A DNA stretch of 37,843 nucleotides from Psychrobacter sp. UBA3962 (GCF_002385225.1 NZ_DGDC01000044.1:1-37843), one strand, 5' to 3'; shown: positions 1 to 9,120, counted from the first letter of the stretch. The notes: generated from the sequence alone by a model not told the origin. Numbers and translations: made by a program.

Positions 1-39
1 GTATTTCAGGACGAGACAAATATTAGAACAAATAACTGC

Positions 40-2466
40 TTAAAGCTTATGACGAATCTCAAAGCTTTGGTGAATCGGCTTTTTCGGATTGAAGTCAAAG
101 CCAATGGTTTCATTGGTAATCTCAACAACATCATAGCGCTCATACAGCTCTTCATCCAACTCAAACCTAGTAAAGTTGTTAGAGAAGTAAATCACGCCAC
201 CATTGGCCAAACGGTTCATCGCTCGGTTAATAAGAGCCGTGTGATCTCGCTGGACATCAAAAGTCCCTTGGAATTTCTTAGAGTTTGAGAAAGTAGGCGG
301 ATCAATAAAGATAACGTCAAACTGATCGGTATTGTCTTTAATCCAATCAAAGATATCCGAGGCAATAAACTGATAGCGGCTGGTAGTCACATCTAGGCCG
401 TTTAGCGCAAAGTTTTGTTTGCCCCAATCTAAGTAGTTCTGAGATAAGTCGACACTGGTCACCGATTTTGCACCGCCCAATGCAGCGTGCACACTGGCAG
501 TACAAGTATAGGCGAACAGGTTCAACACATCGGCACCACGACTGGCCGAGCGAATCATGCTGCGCATATTACGGTGGTCAATAAATAGACCAGTGTCTAA
601 ATAATCGGTAAAGTTGACATAGAAATAAGCACCGTCCTCTTGTACCACATGCATCTTACGTTTTTTCTGCGCTAGACGCTGCGCTTCCTGACGTTTGGCT
701 TCTTCACGCGCCTGCTGGAACTTGTTACCTTTGTAGCGATTGCGGTTGTCTTTTTTTGGTTCCGGAGCCTCTTTATTAGCTTTAGTATCTTTAGAGGGGC
801 TTTCTGGGTTGCCGTACTGAGTATTGCCGACCTGACGCGCACGGGTTTTGATAAAGATTTGTTCACGGTTAATACCAAACACTTCACGAATACCCATTAA
901 CGCTAAGTTAAAGCGCTTGCGAGCGGTCTCTGGTGGAATGGTCTTTGGTGGTGCCCACTCTTGTACATGCACGTAGTCGCCATACACATCGATAGCTACT
1001 TTATAATCAGGCAAATCGGCATCATAAACACGTAAGTTGGTCACGTCTTCTTTGGTAGCCAGTTTTTTTAGATGGGCCACGTTTTTTTGTAGGCGATTAA
1101 CAAAGTCTTGTGCTTCCTCGACTTCAATCTTTTGGCGCTCAAAGCGATCGATTAAGCTTTCCCCTTCTTTACGTAGCAACTGACCATACCTGAAATAGAC
1201 AGTGATGGCACCGTTATGGCAACGTAGGGTTTGTGGCTCCTCCAGAGGTAACACATCGGCTTGCTCAACATGGGCAGCCAATAGCCCTAGCATGGGCTGG
1301 TATTTTTGTTTAGCAAATATATCTTGTAATGTCAGCCCTAGCCCTTGATATAAAGGTTTGATAAAGTCGCTATCACCTAGACGCTCACCATACGGGGGGT
1401 TGGTGATAATAAGAGGGCGTTTAAGTTTTCGATCTAATAGGGGCTTGGCCAAAGCAATCTTCAATTGAGACAGGGGACGCTGTTCTAAAGTTAAATGCGG
1501 AATTAGCTCGATCAGACCGGCAGCGATTAAGTTTTTATGTACTGCTTTAATGGCGCCTGCATCGGCATCAAAGCCCATAATAGTGGGCAGTTTACCGGCT
1601 GCGGCTTTTTCTAACCCATTATGAAAGCGCTCTTGGGCATCCACCACACATTGCTGCCATAGCTCGCTATCATGCTCTTGCCAGTTATAAAAACCAAATT
1701 GTGACTCAGCTTTATCAATACCGACCGCATAATCACAATGCATCAATAGGGCTTCGATAATAAAGGTACCTGAACCACACATAGGGTCAATTAGGGCGCT
1801 GTAGCTGTTTTTCTTTTTATGCCAACCGACGGTATATAGCAGGCCAGCGGCTAAGTTTTCTTTCAGTGGCGCATCGGTCATGGCCACACGGTAGCCGCGA
1901 CGGTGCAAACTGGTTCCTGATAAGTCTAAAAAGATCTCAGCCTGTTTTTCATTAACAGTGGCATAAATAGGAAAATCTGGGTTACTACTGTCGACATCAG
2001 GACGGGCATCTAATTTTTCGCTAAAGGTATCGGCGATGGCATCTTTAATACGTAGCATGGCAAACTGTTGACTAACTTGAACTCTTTTATCGACACTCAT
2101 TCGAATGGCGAAAGTATTGTCTAAGCCAAACCACTCAGTCCAATCTACGGTACTGGCCAGGCCATTTAACTGCTCAGCCACATCATAATCTTTATTGATA
2201 TTACGTTTTTTAATGGGCAGTAAGACGCGTGAGGCCACCCGTGACCACAGGCAAATTTTATAAATCTGTTCTAAAGTGGCGTTGACAGCAATACGGCCTG
2301 TGCCTTTTAATTCACAGTCAATCTCCATGCTGGCCAGTTCAGCTTTCAGTGGCGCTTCTAAGCCATCGGCGCAGGTAACGAGGATGTCATAGCGTTTATT
2401 TGAGCCTGTAGGTTGGGTGTTTAGGTCGTTGCTGTTAGAGATATTTTCTGTTGTGGGGGTGGACAT
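40..2466 (-). CDS. rlmL: Bifunctional 23S rRNA methyltransferase RlmKL
   Basis: Fused 23S rRNA methyltransferase of 808 residues. In E. coli the N-terminal half makes m2G2445 and the C-terminal half m7G2069. Seen here: an N-terminal THUMP-like region (about 25-195), a first SAM-dependent methyltransferase domain with DPMCGSGTF (about 227) and NPPYGERLG (about 355), and a second domain with DPPTFSNSKK (about 722). A Lys/Glu/Gln-rich linker at about 545-609 probably explains why it is longer than the roughly 700-residue E. coli enzyme. It starts with ATG and stands alone, with 290 bp before the mscS gene. Family assignment is secure; the exact target bases are taken from E. coli. Confidence 0.95.
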   Translation of the reverse strand: MSTPTTENISNSNDLNTQPTGSNKRYDILVTCADGLEAPLKAELASMEIDCELKGTGRIAVNATLEQIYKICLWSRVASRVLLPIKKRNINKDYDVAEQLNGLASTVDWTEWFGLDNTFAIRMSVDKRVQVSQQFAMLRIKDAIADTFSEKLDARPDVDSSNPDFPIYATVNEKQAEIFLDLSGTSLHRRGYRVAMTDAPLKENLAAGLLYTVGWHKKKNSYSALIDPMCGSGTFIIEALLMHCDYAVGIDKAESQFGFYNWQEHDSELWQQCVVDAQERFHNGLEKAAAGKLPTIMGFDADAGAIKAVHKNLIAAGLIELIPHLTLEQRPLSQLKIALAKPLLDRKLKRPLIITNPPYGERLGDSDFIKPLYQGLGLTLQDIFAKQKYQPMLGLLAAHVEQADVLPLEEPQTLRCHNGAITVYFRYGQLLRKEGESLIDRFERQKIEVEEAQDFVNRLQKNVAHLKKLATKEDVTNLRVYDADLPDYKVAIDVYGDYVHVQEWAPPKTIPPETARKRFNLALMGIREVFGINREQIFIKTRARQVGNTQYGNPESPSKDTKANKEAPEPKKDNRNRYKGNKFQQAREEAKRQEAQRLAQKKRKMHVVQEDGAYFYVNFTDYLDTGLFIDHRNMRSMIRSASRGADVLNLFAYTCTASVHAALGGAKSVTSVDLSQNYLDWGKQNFALNGLDVTTSRYQFIASDIFDWIKDNTDQFDVIFIDPPTFSNSKKFQGTFDVQRDHTALINRAMNRLANGGVIYFSNNFTRFELDEELYERYDVVEITNETIGFDFNPKKPIHQSFEIRHKL

Positions 2467-2756
2467 AGTTGGCCTTTACGTTATATTTATTTATTCAAAT
2501 TTACTAATTCAATCTTCGGGCAGCTAAGCTAAATAGCAGAGGCTGACTAATGCAAGTATTGAGTGTTAACTGTGTTATAAAAAAGATGGTTGATAGTGAT
2601 AAGTAGGCTGCTAAATAAGCCAATAGGTGGGAGTGTTGCTTTATTACTAGTGATTTTACCACACTCATCTACCAGGAGATAACCAGGGCCTACAAATAAG
2701 CGAAATTTTGAGCCATTTATCGGCTACTGTTCAAAAAATTCGTTGGTGGCTATAGA

Positions 2757-3947
2757 TTATTTATTAGCCTCTGGCTGATTATTTTCAGAAGACGGCGACA
2801 AGGGTTGTAACTGGGCCTTAATATCAGCAGCTTTTGTATCCACAGGCATGACCAGCTTCATGTGAGGGTAGGGAATATTAATGCCCTCTTTTTCAAAGCC
2901 TGCTTTAATTCTTTCTTGTAGAGTTTCTTTGAGAATAGGCATACGCGCGACAGCAGCAGGTTTCACCCAATAGCGAATAATAAATACGGTTCCAAAGTCA
3001 CTGATATGGTCAACAGTGGCTAAAGGCTCGGGACGCTTTAGAATATTCTCAGTATCATCAAGCACCTGCATAATAACTTTTCTGGCTTGCTCAATATCAG
3101 CTTCTAGAGCAATACGCGCTTTGATATCGAAGCGGATAAAGTTTTTTGAAGTTAGGTTGATGACCTCTGATGAGGCGACGGTAGCATTAGGAATAATGAC
3201 CGTGATGTTGTCCCGGGTTAAGATACGGGTAGTGCGTAACGAGATGAGAATAACCCGGCCTTCATTCTCGCCAATACTAATCCAGTCGCCCACCTTAAAG
3301 GACTGCTCTAGCAAAATGGTAATGCCAGAGATAAAGTTAGCAATGGTGGACTGTGCGGCAAAACCCACTGCCAAACCTAAAATACCCAGACCGGCTACTA
3401 ATGAGACGATATCGAAGCCAAACTGAGCCATAACGCTGGCCAGCCCCAGCACTATAATTAATACTGAAAATACGTTTTTTAACAGCTGCTCTATCGAGGC
3501 ATTGAGTCCATAATGCTTTAAAACTCGGCTGATCACCTGTTCAGATGAGGTCCATAGAACGTAATAAATACCGGCCCATATACTGGCTTTAGCAGTTGCA
3601 GATACGGTGCTAGGCTCAACATTGATCTGACTCATTATCGCCAGTACACAGCTGACTACCCATATGTAACGTAGTACGGAGCGAATGATACCTAAGCGTC
3701 TGTCTGATAGCTTTAATTGCTCTTGATAACGCTTAGTAACATAGGTAAGTAGCCAATAGAAGAACCCGACAATCATCAATAGGATAATAATTTTTATGGT
3801 GGTGCTGGCAAGTTCCACGCCGCGAGAAGCCCAGTCTCGACTCTCTTCTTCTAAATCACCGCCAATCGCAAGATATAAGCTCGAGTATAAATCGTGCAAA
3901 ATATCTTGAAAAAATGCGCTAATTTTTGAGCCAGTCTCTCTTGCCAT
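2757..3947 (-). CDS. MscS-family small-conductance mechanosensitive channel
   Basis: Inner-membrane channel that opens under membrane tension to release solutes during hypo-osmotic shock. The 396-residue protein has hydrophobic segments near 50-70, 93-108, 122-138, 158-174 and 180-197. The last merges into the Gly/Ala-rich MscS pore helix (GLGILGLAVGFAAQ, about 186-199), followed by the beta domain (FKVGDWI, about 217; then an IPN motif) and the mixed alpha/beta C-terminus. It is longer than E. coli MscS (286), with extra N-terminal membrane helices as in the YbdG/YnaI-like branch. The last 25 residues are polar and probably disordered. It is a single gene; the terminator on its upstream side belongs to the flavoprotein gene. 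The exact subfamily is uncertain. Confidence 0.9.
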   Translation of the reverse strand: MARETGSKISAFFQDILHDLYSSLYLAIGGDLEEESRDWASRGVELASTTIKIIILLMIVGFFYWLLTYVTKRYQEQLKLSDRRLGIIRSVLRYIWVVSCVLAIMSQINVEPSTVSATAKASIWAGIYYVLWTSSEQVISRVLKHYGLNASIEQLLKNVFSVLIIVLGLASVMAQFGFDIVSLVAGLGILGLAVGFAAQSTIANFISGITILLEQSFKVGDWISIGENEGRVILISLRTTRILTRDNITVIIPNATVASSEVINLTSKNFIRFDIKARIALEADIEQARKVIMQVLDDTENILKRPEPLATVDHISDFGTVFIIRYWVKPAAVARMPILKETLQERIKAGFEKEGINIPYPHMKLVMPVDTKAADIKAQLQPLSPSSENNQPEANK

Positions 3948-4098
3948 TGGTCGTCCTATAATGGGTCATTGCCTAAGGGAATTAGTTTTAACTGCGTCAA
4001 TAGTCTTAATATACAACAAAATTAGCTAAAGTTGAGCCCGCCTTATTTATAGCTGCCTTGTTTACTGTAAATTAGTTTCTAAGCAAGCTACTTATTAT

Positions 4099-4133
4099 AA
4101 AAAAACCCTGCAGCGTGATGGCAGGGTTTTTTT
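4099..4133 (-). terminator. Intrinsic terminator of the flavoprotein gene
   Basis: A CCCTGC / GCAGGG stem (4106-4111 with 4121-4126) with a 9-nt loop, flanked by runs of seven A and seven T that extend the stem and supply the U-tract on either strand. It lies 18 bp past the stop of the minus-strand flavoprotein gene. Confidence 0.85.
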
Positions 4134-4150
4134 ATGATAGGAAAAATAAT

Positions 4151-5698
4151 TTACGACTTATAGGTATTGATCTTGCCTATGGTATCACGTAGGGCAGTAC
4201 GCAGCCCCTCAAGAATGGTCGGATGGTAGAAGGGGCTGGCCAATAAGCCGTCGATATCTACTTCATTGGTAATGGCTGTGGCTAAGATGTGTGCAATATA
4301 CTCGGCATCTGGGCCTACCATGCTGGCTCCTAATACCAACCCAGATTTCGGGCAAGCATAAATGCGTAATAGGCCACAGTTGATGCCCATTACACGGCTA
4401 CGCCCTTGATTGTCAAAACTCACCTCGCCAATGACGTAGGGGCGTCCTTCTTCTTTAATGTCTGATAAAGACTGACCCACATTCATAATTTGTGGCTCAC
4501 TGAATATTATTGACATAGAAGTGGTGGCCGTTTGCGACTTATCAGGCGACATGTCGTTCAGAATGTCACTTTCATCAGAGCAGTCTGGATCTTTGGCAAT
4601 AGCGTCGCTCATACTGATTTGATCAGCCAGACCTGCTATCTTTAAAGCCACCTCTTTACCAGATAAATAACCTTCATTACTGGAAACATGTAGTAACGGC
4701 ATATAGGCATTGGCATCCCCAACAATATAGACATTGGTACCTTCAATTTTTCCGGTTATTTTGTCCAGCTTTAAGGGACGATTTTTATCATCTAACTGCA
4801 CACCCACATGCTCAAGCCCTAGAGTATGTAACGAGTTGCGGCGTCCGGTAGCTGCCAGTACTTTCTCACCACGCCAAGTCTGTGAATTACCTTCAGCGTC
4901 AGTATAATGGATAACTGCTTGGCTTTTGCTATCAAACTCTTCTCGAGACACCTTATCAATTTTGGTATTTAGACGTAAATCTAGCTCACTTGAAAAACAG
5001 GCAATAGCTTTTTGATTGATGGCTTCATCTTTTAAGCCCCCCACATTTTCAGCACGGTTGAAGATAGCAACCTCAACACCCAGTCGACTCATGGCTTGAG
5101 CCAATTCAAGTCCGATAGCCCCTGCACCGACTACCGCCATAGATTTAGGTAAGTCCGGCAACTCAAAAATAGTATCAGAAGTAATCAGAGCATCGCCTAA
5201 TGCTAACTTCCAACCTTCAGGCACAAAAGGTTTTGATCCAGTGGCAATAATCACATGATCGGCTTGAATGTACTCGATATCTCCCTCTGCAGTATGGGCT
5301 TCGATTAATCCAGATTCTGAAAAAACAGCGCGACCATGTATTTTATTATTATCGTCCCAGCTATCTACATTTTTTAGGGCGAAACTAGCAAAACGATCTC
5401 GCTCATCCTGTACCCGTTTCATTACTTGCTTACCATTAATGGTGGCGTTACCTTCTACCCCAAATTCATCAGAATGGTTGGCATGATAGGCACGGTCGGC
5501 GGCTGCAACTAATAATTTACTCGGCATACAGCCCATGGTGGTACAAGTAGTAGACCAGATACCTTCGTTGATGATAACCACATTGTCTGTGGCTTTACTG
5601 ATTTGACGATAAGCGTTATGACCGGCAGTCCCAGCACCGATGACAGCGGCATCAACGTGACGAATAGATTTTTCAGACGAGGATTGGGGTTTTGTCAT
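4151..5698 (-). CDS. Dihydrolipoyl dehydrogenase-like flavoprotein disulfide reductase
   Basis: Class I pyridine-nucleotide-disulfide oxidoreductase of 515 residues, expected to pass electrons from NAD(P)H through FAD to a redox-active disulfide. Seen here: FAD-binding GAGTAG (21-26), the redox pair C52-x4-C57 in TCTTMGCMPSK, a second Rossmann motif VVGAGAIGLELA, the second FAD contact IVGDAN, and the C-terminal YHPTILEG holding the catalytic His-Pro/Glu. An acidic insert (about 370-390) makes it longer than the usual 460-475 residues. No E1 or E2 2-oxoacid dehydrogenase gene lies nearby, so a housekeeping PDH/OGDH role is doubtful. It follows bcp by 83 bp on the same strand, and the two may be co-transcribed. 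Annotation pipelines usually call such proteins dihydrolipoyl dehydrogenase; the true substrate is unknown. Confidence 0.8.
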   Translation of the reverse strand: MTKPQSSSEKSIRHVDAAVIGAGTAGHNAYRQISKATDNVVIINEGIWSTTCTTMGCMPSKLLVAAADRAYHANHSDEFGVEGNATINGKQVMKRVQDERDRFASFALKNVDSWDDNNKIHGRAVFSESGLIEAHTAEGDIEYIQADHVIIATGSKPFVPEGWKLALGDALITSDTIFELPDLPKSMAVVGAGAIGLELAQAMSRLGVEVAIFNRAENVGGLKDEAINQKAIACFSSELDLRLNTKIDKVSREEFDSKSQAVIHYTDAEGNSQTWRGEKVLAATGRRNSLHTLGLEHVGVQLDDKNRPLKLDKITGKIEGTNVYIVGDANAYMPLLHVSSNEGYLSGKEVALKIAGLADQISMSDAIAKDPDCSDESDILNDMSPDKSQTATTSMSIIFSEPQIMNVGQSLSDIKEEGRPYVIGEVSFDNQGRSRVMGINCGLLRIYACPKSGLVLGASMVGPDAEYIAHILATAITNEVDIDGLLASPFYHPTILEGLRTALRDTIGKINTYKS

Positions 5699-5781
5699 TG
5701 AGTTTTTCCTAAAAAATGAGTCTAGTTAATATTTTTAATTGTCGATGCTGCTAGGAGAAATATCAGAGTGACTTGTTAACT

Positions 5782-6291
5782 CTAGATAGACTGAACTTCT
5801 GCTAATGTTTTAAGCAATCTATCTGCATAGTCTTTGGCTCTTAAATTACGCTGAGCATGGGTTAGCTTGCCATCTTTATCAAATACAAAAGTAGAGCGTA
5901 CTAAGCCCATTGTTTTTTTGCCATACATATTTTTTTCTTTAATCACGTCAAAGTGTTGGCAAAGTTTCTCATCGGCATCGCTAATTAAAGGTATTTGCAG
6001 CTGTTTGTTTTCAATAAATTTCTTATGCGACTCGATACTGTCTCTAGACACGCCGATAATGTTGTAGCCTAGAGCATCAAATTCAGACAGTTTTTCGGTA
6101 AAGTCGACTGCTTGAGTGGTACAGCCGGGAGTATTGTCGCGAGGATAGAAATAAAGAATTAAGCCCTTGTCCATATTTTCAACAAACTGGTCAAGCACTA
6201 TTTCACTTTCCACCATTTCATCGTCTATCTTTTGTACGATAGGCATTGGGAAGTCAGGTAGGGCAATAATTTCATCAGTGGGTTTTGCCAT
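5782..6291 (-). CDS. bcp: Bcp/PrxQ-type thioredoxin-dependent peroxiredoxin
   Basis: Cytosolic thiol peroxidase reducing hydrogen peroxide and organic hydroperoxides. The 169-residue protein has the peroxiredoxin active site TPGCT with peroxidatic Cys57, the thioredoxin-fold segment YFYPRDN before it, and a conserved Arg in VRSTFVFD. In many Bcp proteins the resolving Cys sits five residues after the peroxidatic one; here that position is Val62 (CTTQAV). The only other Cys is C111 (KLCQHF), matching a third Cys of E. coli Bcp rather than its resolving Cys. The N-terminus has about 12 residues more than E. coli Bcp. It lies upstream of a flavoprotein disulfide reductase gene on the same strand. 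Confidence 0.92.
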   Translation of the reverse strand: MAKPTDEIIALPDFPMPIVQKIDDEMVESEIVLDQFVENMDKGLILYFYPRDNTPGCTTQAVDFTEKLSEFDALGYNIIGVSRDSIESHKKFIENKQLQIPLISDADEKLCQHFDVIKEKNMYGKKTMGLVRSTFVFDKDGKLTHAQRNLRAKDYADRLLKTLAEVQSI

Positions 6292-6446
6292 GTTGTTTTC
6301 CTTTTTTATTTAAAATAGCTTATCAACCTAGAGGGCTGTTATTCTTTTTATAACAGTTTACCTAAGAATGAGCAATGACTCAAAGCGTAGCGTGTAAGCA
6401 TCAAATAACACTTGAGTGATAAAAGTTATAAAAAATTGAGGACAAT

Positions 6447-6471
6447 AAAAAAGGCTGACAATCGCCAGCCT
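6447..6471 (-). terminator. Intrinsic terminator after the small secreted Cys protein
   Basis: Read on the minus strand, an AGGCTG / CAGCCT stem (6466-6471 with 6452-6457) with an 8-nt loop is followed directly by a six-base T-run. It lies about 65 bp past the stop of the gene at 6535-6906. Confidence 0.8.
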
Positions 6472-6534
6472 AATCTAATCAGATCATTAACAGCATAACT
6501 TAAAGCATCGCACTTCAAGCATCATACAAGTAAA

Positions 6535-6906
6535 TTATGCTTTAGGTTTTTGTGGAGGATTAAGTTTTAGACCGTTACCACATTGCTGTAAATCTTTTTG
6601 CATAGTTTTGGCATAAGGTAAGGTTGAAGGGTCTTTACCACTTTGGGCATAGCTTTCAATTTCCCACATTTGACCTAACGTCATTTTACTGCGAACGTTT
6701 ACAGTACAGCCACAAAATTTCTTAGCAGTAGCATTATCGGCCACTTTAAGTTTAACGGCAGTGGCCACACAGTTATTAACCTGATCTTGTTTGATATCCA
6801 GCGCTTGAGCAGGAGTTGCCATCATAATGGCAGATGTGCCTAAGGCAACAAGTGGCAATAATTTATTACATAAAAAGCTTTTCGAAATAAAGTTCATGAA
6901 CAACAA
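6535..6906 (-). CDS. Small secreted protein with four mature cysteines, unknown function
   Basis: I do not recognise this protein. It is 123 residues long with a clear Sec signal peptide: a positively charged start, a hydrophobic stretch (about 15-33) and a likely signal peptidase I site after ATPAQA near residue 35. The mature part is about 88 residues with four Cys: one in NNCVA, a CGC pair and one in QQCGNG. This suggests two periplasmic disulfides. The tail is Pro/Lys-rich. It is a monocistronic gene with its own terminator, and a 10-bp inverted repeat lies 33-78 bp upstream of the start. It is likely periplasmic; no catalytic motif is visible. Confidence 0.7.
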   Translation of the reverse strand: MLFMNFISKSFLCNKLLPLVALGTSAIMMATPAQALDIKQDQVNNCVATAVKLKVADNATAKKFCGCTVNVRSKMTLGQMWEIESYAQSGKDPSTLPYAKTMQKDLQQCGNGLKLNPPQKPKA

Positions 6907-6938
6907 TCCTTTAGAGGCTTACGATATTATATTTACAG

Positions 6939-6990
6939 TTAACCAGTGGCTTATCATTGATTAAAATGTATGAGCACTGGTTAAAATGTA
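6939..6990. promoter_or_regulatory. Inverted and direct repeats in a promoter region
   Basis: TTAACCAGTG (6939-6948) and its exact reverse complement CACTGGTTAA (6975-6984) are separated by 26 nt. The 10-mer TTAAAATGTA is also repeated with a 20-bp period (6961 and 6981). The block lies just upstream of the minus-strand secreted Cys protein gene and could be a regulator-binding site. No regulator is identifiable. Confidence 0.35.
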
Positions 6991-7086
6991 CGGGTTGAAA
7001 ATAACCTAGAGCATTTAACTTAGCGATTGGCTTAGTTAATCTAATCGCATACCTTATCAAGCTAATAAACAGATTAGTAATAAATT

Positions 7087-7127
7087 TTGCTATTTAGTTG
7101 CAATTTATTGTTGCTATTCAGTTACAA
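7087..7127. repeat. Two-copy 17-bp direct repeat
   Basis: A 17-mer beginning TTGCTATTTAG (7087-7103) recurs at 7111-7127 with two mismatches and a 24-bp period. It lies in the AT-rich gap between queC and the secreted Cys protein gene. No function is evident. Confidence 0.4.
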
Positions 7128-7163
7128 ACCGCAGAAAAATAAGCTGTAAAATCAAAGCGAATC

Positions 7164-7931
7164 CTAGTTTTCCGAATAACGAGTAGGGTCGGCTAATCCC
7201 GCATCACTAAAGCCTCTTTTACGCAAGGTGCAGCTGTCACAGATACCACAAGCTCGGCCTTCACTGTCAGCCTTGTAGCAAGAGATGGTTTGAGAATAAT
7301 CTACGCCAAGCGAGTTGCCCAATTGGATGGTTTGAGCCTTACTTAATTGCTGTAGGGGAGTTTGGATATGCAGCTTATGCCCAGTTACTCCAGCCTTGGT
7401 GGCCAGATTGGCCATAACTTCAAAGGCATTAATATATTCAGGACGGCAGTCAGGATAACCTGAGTAATCCACTGAGCTGACTCCAATCACTATATGGTTG
7501 GCTTCAGTTACTTCCGCCACAGCTAACGCATAGGATAAAAAGATGGTATTACGCGCTGGCACATAAGTGTTGGGAATAGCATCATTATCTATATTATCGG
7601 TATGGGTCGGAAATTTGTCCGCATCGCCATCTGGGATAGTCATATCATGGTCAGTTAACGAGGAGCCACCTAACTGTGCAATATCAATATCGATGATCTT
7701 GTGATCAACGCCAGCTTGATTAGCGATGTTTTTAGCCGCGACCAGCTCACTATTATGACGTTGACCATAATTAAAGCTAACGGCCGTGACTTTGGCATAG
7801 CGGTCTTTTGCCCAATATAAACAGGTAACAGAGTCTAGCCCGCCTGAGAGTAATACTACGGCGTTTTCATTAGAGGAGTCTGACGCAGTGTGAGTGGTTG
7901 AAGGAGTGGGTGAAGTTAAAGCATCAGTCAT
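7164..7931 (-). CDS. queC: 7-cyano-7-deazaguanine (preQ0) synthase QueC
   Basis: ATP-dependent enzyme converting 7-carboxy-7-deazaguanine and ammonia to preQ0 in the queuosine tRNA-modification pathway. The 255-residue protein carries the PP-loop SGGLDS (29-34) and the C-terminal zinc site C218, C228, C231, C234 (GRACGICDSC). The first 20 or so residues are a Ser/Thr-rich extension not needed for the fold. AGGA seven bases before the ATG is a plausible ribosome-binding site. No other queuosine gene is nearby, and no preQ1 riboswitch is visible in the 127 bp upstream. It may follow the dioxygenase gene transcriptionally. Confidence 0.95.
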   Translation of the reverse strand: MTDALTSPTPSTTHTASDSSNENAVVLLSGGLDSVTCLYWAKDRYAKVTAVSFNYGQRHNSELVAAKNIANQAGVDHKIIDIDIAQLGGSSLTDHDMTIPDGDADKFPTHTDNIDNDAIPNTYVPARNTIFLSYALAVAEVTEANHIVIGVSSVDYSGYPDCRPEYINAFEVMANLATKAGVTGHKLHIQTPLQQLSKAQTIQLGNSLGVDYSQTISCYKADSEGRACGICDSCTLRKRGFSDAGLADPTRYSEN

Positions 7932-8058
7932 AACAAATCCTAAAGGCTTATAAAAATCAGAAAAAGGCGATTATTAAAAAAATCAAAAAGGGCAGTAAAA
8001 AACCGTCTATTTTAACAAAAATGACGTGGCTGTGGGGATATGGATGGTCTGTTGAAGA

Positions 8059-8943
8059 CTAATCAAAGCGGTACACATCCATGCCTAAGCTGTGATGGGC
8101 CATGCTTTCATGAATTACTGAAACCCGCTGACCGCAGCCTAGCGCAAAAAACAGCGGTAATAAATGCTCAGAGCTTGGGTGAACCTGCTCTACCTCAGAG
8201 AACTGTTGCCAGTCTAATGCAGCTGGAATGTCCGTTTTTAGCTGATGTAATAGCCAGGTTTTAAAAGCTTTGGCAGTAGGTTCTTCACTGTCAGCGTTCC
8301 AATTTAAGGCTGCTAAGTTATGGGTAATACCGCCTGAGCCCATAACCAGTATTTGCTCACGGCGTAGCTGGGAGAATAAGCTGCCCAGCTGATAACAAGC
8401 ATAAGCATCAAAGTGTTTAGGCAATGACAATTGAACAATGGGCACATCTGCTTCAGGGTATAAATGAATTAACGGTGCCCAAACGCCATGATCTAAAGGG
8501 CGAAGTGGGTTAAGACTATTAATTACCCCCATCTTATTAAGTTGATCGGACAGCGATTCTGCCAGCTGTGGATGACCCAAAGCGGGATATTCAATGCTAT
8601 TGAGCTTTTGACTAAAGCCTGAAAAATCATGCCAAGTTTGTGGTGTAGGGTTACTGGCAATTTCTAAGGTTTGAGTCACCCAGTGTGCCGACATAATCAC
8701 AATGGCTTTGGGCTTAGGTAGATTTTGCCCAGTACGTGCCAAAGCATTGGTAGTGGCATTTTTTTCAAGCGCAAAAGTGGGCGCCCCATGAGAAACAAAT
8801 AGCGCCGGCAATGTGGCCAGCGCTTGCATAGAGCGAACTTTTTGCTTGCGAGTCGGAGTCGTCACCGGCTCAAAGCTAGTGAGCGGAGTCACTGAAACCG
8901 GTACGCTAAAGGTTGAACTGTGGGTATTCTTTGGATATTTCAT
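8059..8943 (-). CDS. ygiD: YgiD/DODA-type class III extradiol ring-cleavage dioxygenase
   Basis: Metal-dependent LigB-superfamily dioxygenase related to E. coli YgiD (4,5-DOPA extradiol dioxygenase). Seen here: the N-terminal metal-ligand motif LFVSHGAPT, IVIMSAHW with the second His, VPIVQLSLP in the core, and GSGGITHNL with a further conserved His. It is 294 residues against about 260-270 for the family. The excess is a Ser/Thr/Pro-rich N-terminus; the homologous part begins near Met39 (codon at 8827-8829), which is an alternative start. Neither start has a strong ribosome-binding site. I keep the longer form because the extension is GC-richer than neighbouring intergenic DNA. The natural substrate is unknown. 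Confidence 0.88.
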   Translation of the reverse strand: MKYPKNTHSSTFSVPVSVTPLTSFEPVTTPTRKQKVRSMQALATLPALFVSHGAPTFALEKNATTNALARTGQNLPKPKAIVIMSAHWVTQTLEIASNPTPQTWHDFSGFSQKLNSIEYPALGHPQLAESLSDQLNKMGVINSLNPLRPLDHGVWAPLIHLYPEADVPIVQLSLPKHFDAYACYQLGSLFSQLRREQILVMGSGGITHNLAALNWNADSEEPTAKAFKTWLLHQLKTDIPAALDWQQFSEVEQVHPSSEHLLPLFFALGCGQRVSVIHESMAHHSLGMDVYRFD

Positions 8944-9120
8944 AAGTTAATTATGGGGGCTAGGCACCATTTTTTAAAGCGGAGTATTTTTAAGAGGTTT
9001 ACGCTCTCGAGCTCATAACAAACAGCAACAGCGAAATAGCTAGACTACCCAGCAACCCTCACAGCTACTACCACGGCAGGCATTTTGCTATCCCTTCTAT
9101 CCTAATTACACCCCTCAATC

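Noticed and set aside
7932..8058. preQ1 riboswitch before queC
   Set aside because: The leader lacks the conserved preQ1 aptamer hairpin and A-rich tail arrangement; it is plain AT-rich sequence.
8040..8264. Plus-strand 74-codon frame with several Cys
   Set aside because: Almost entirely antisense to the conserved C-terminal part of the dioxygenase gene; a shadow frame.
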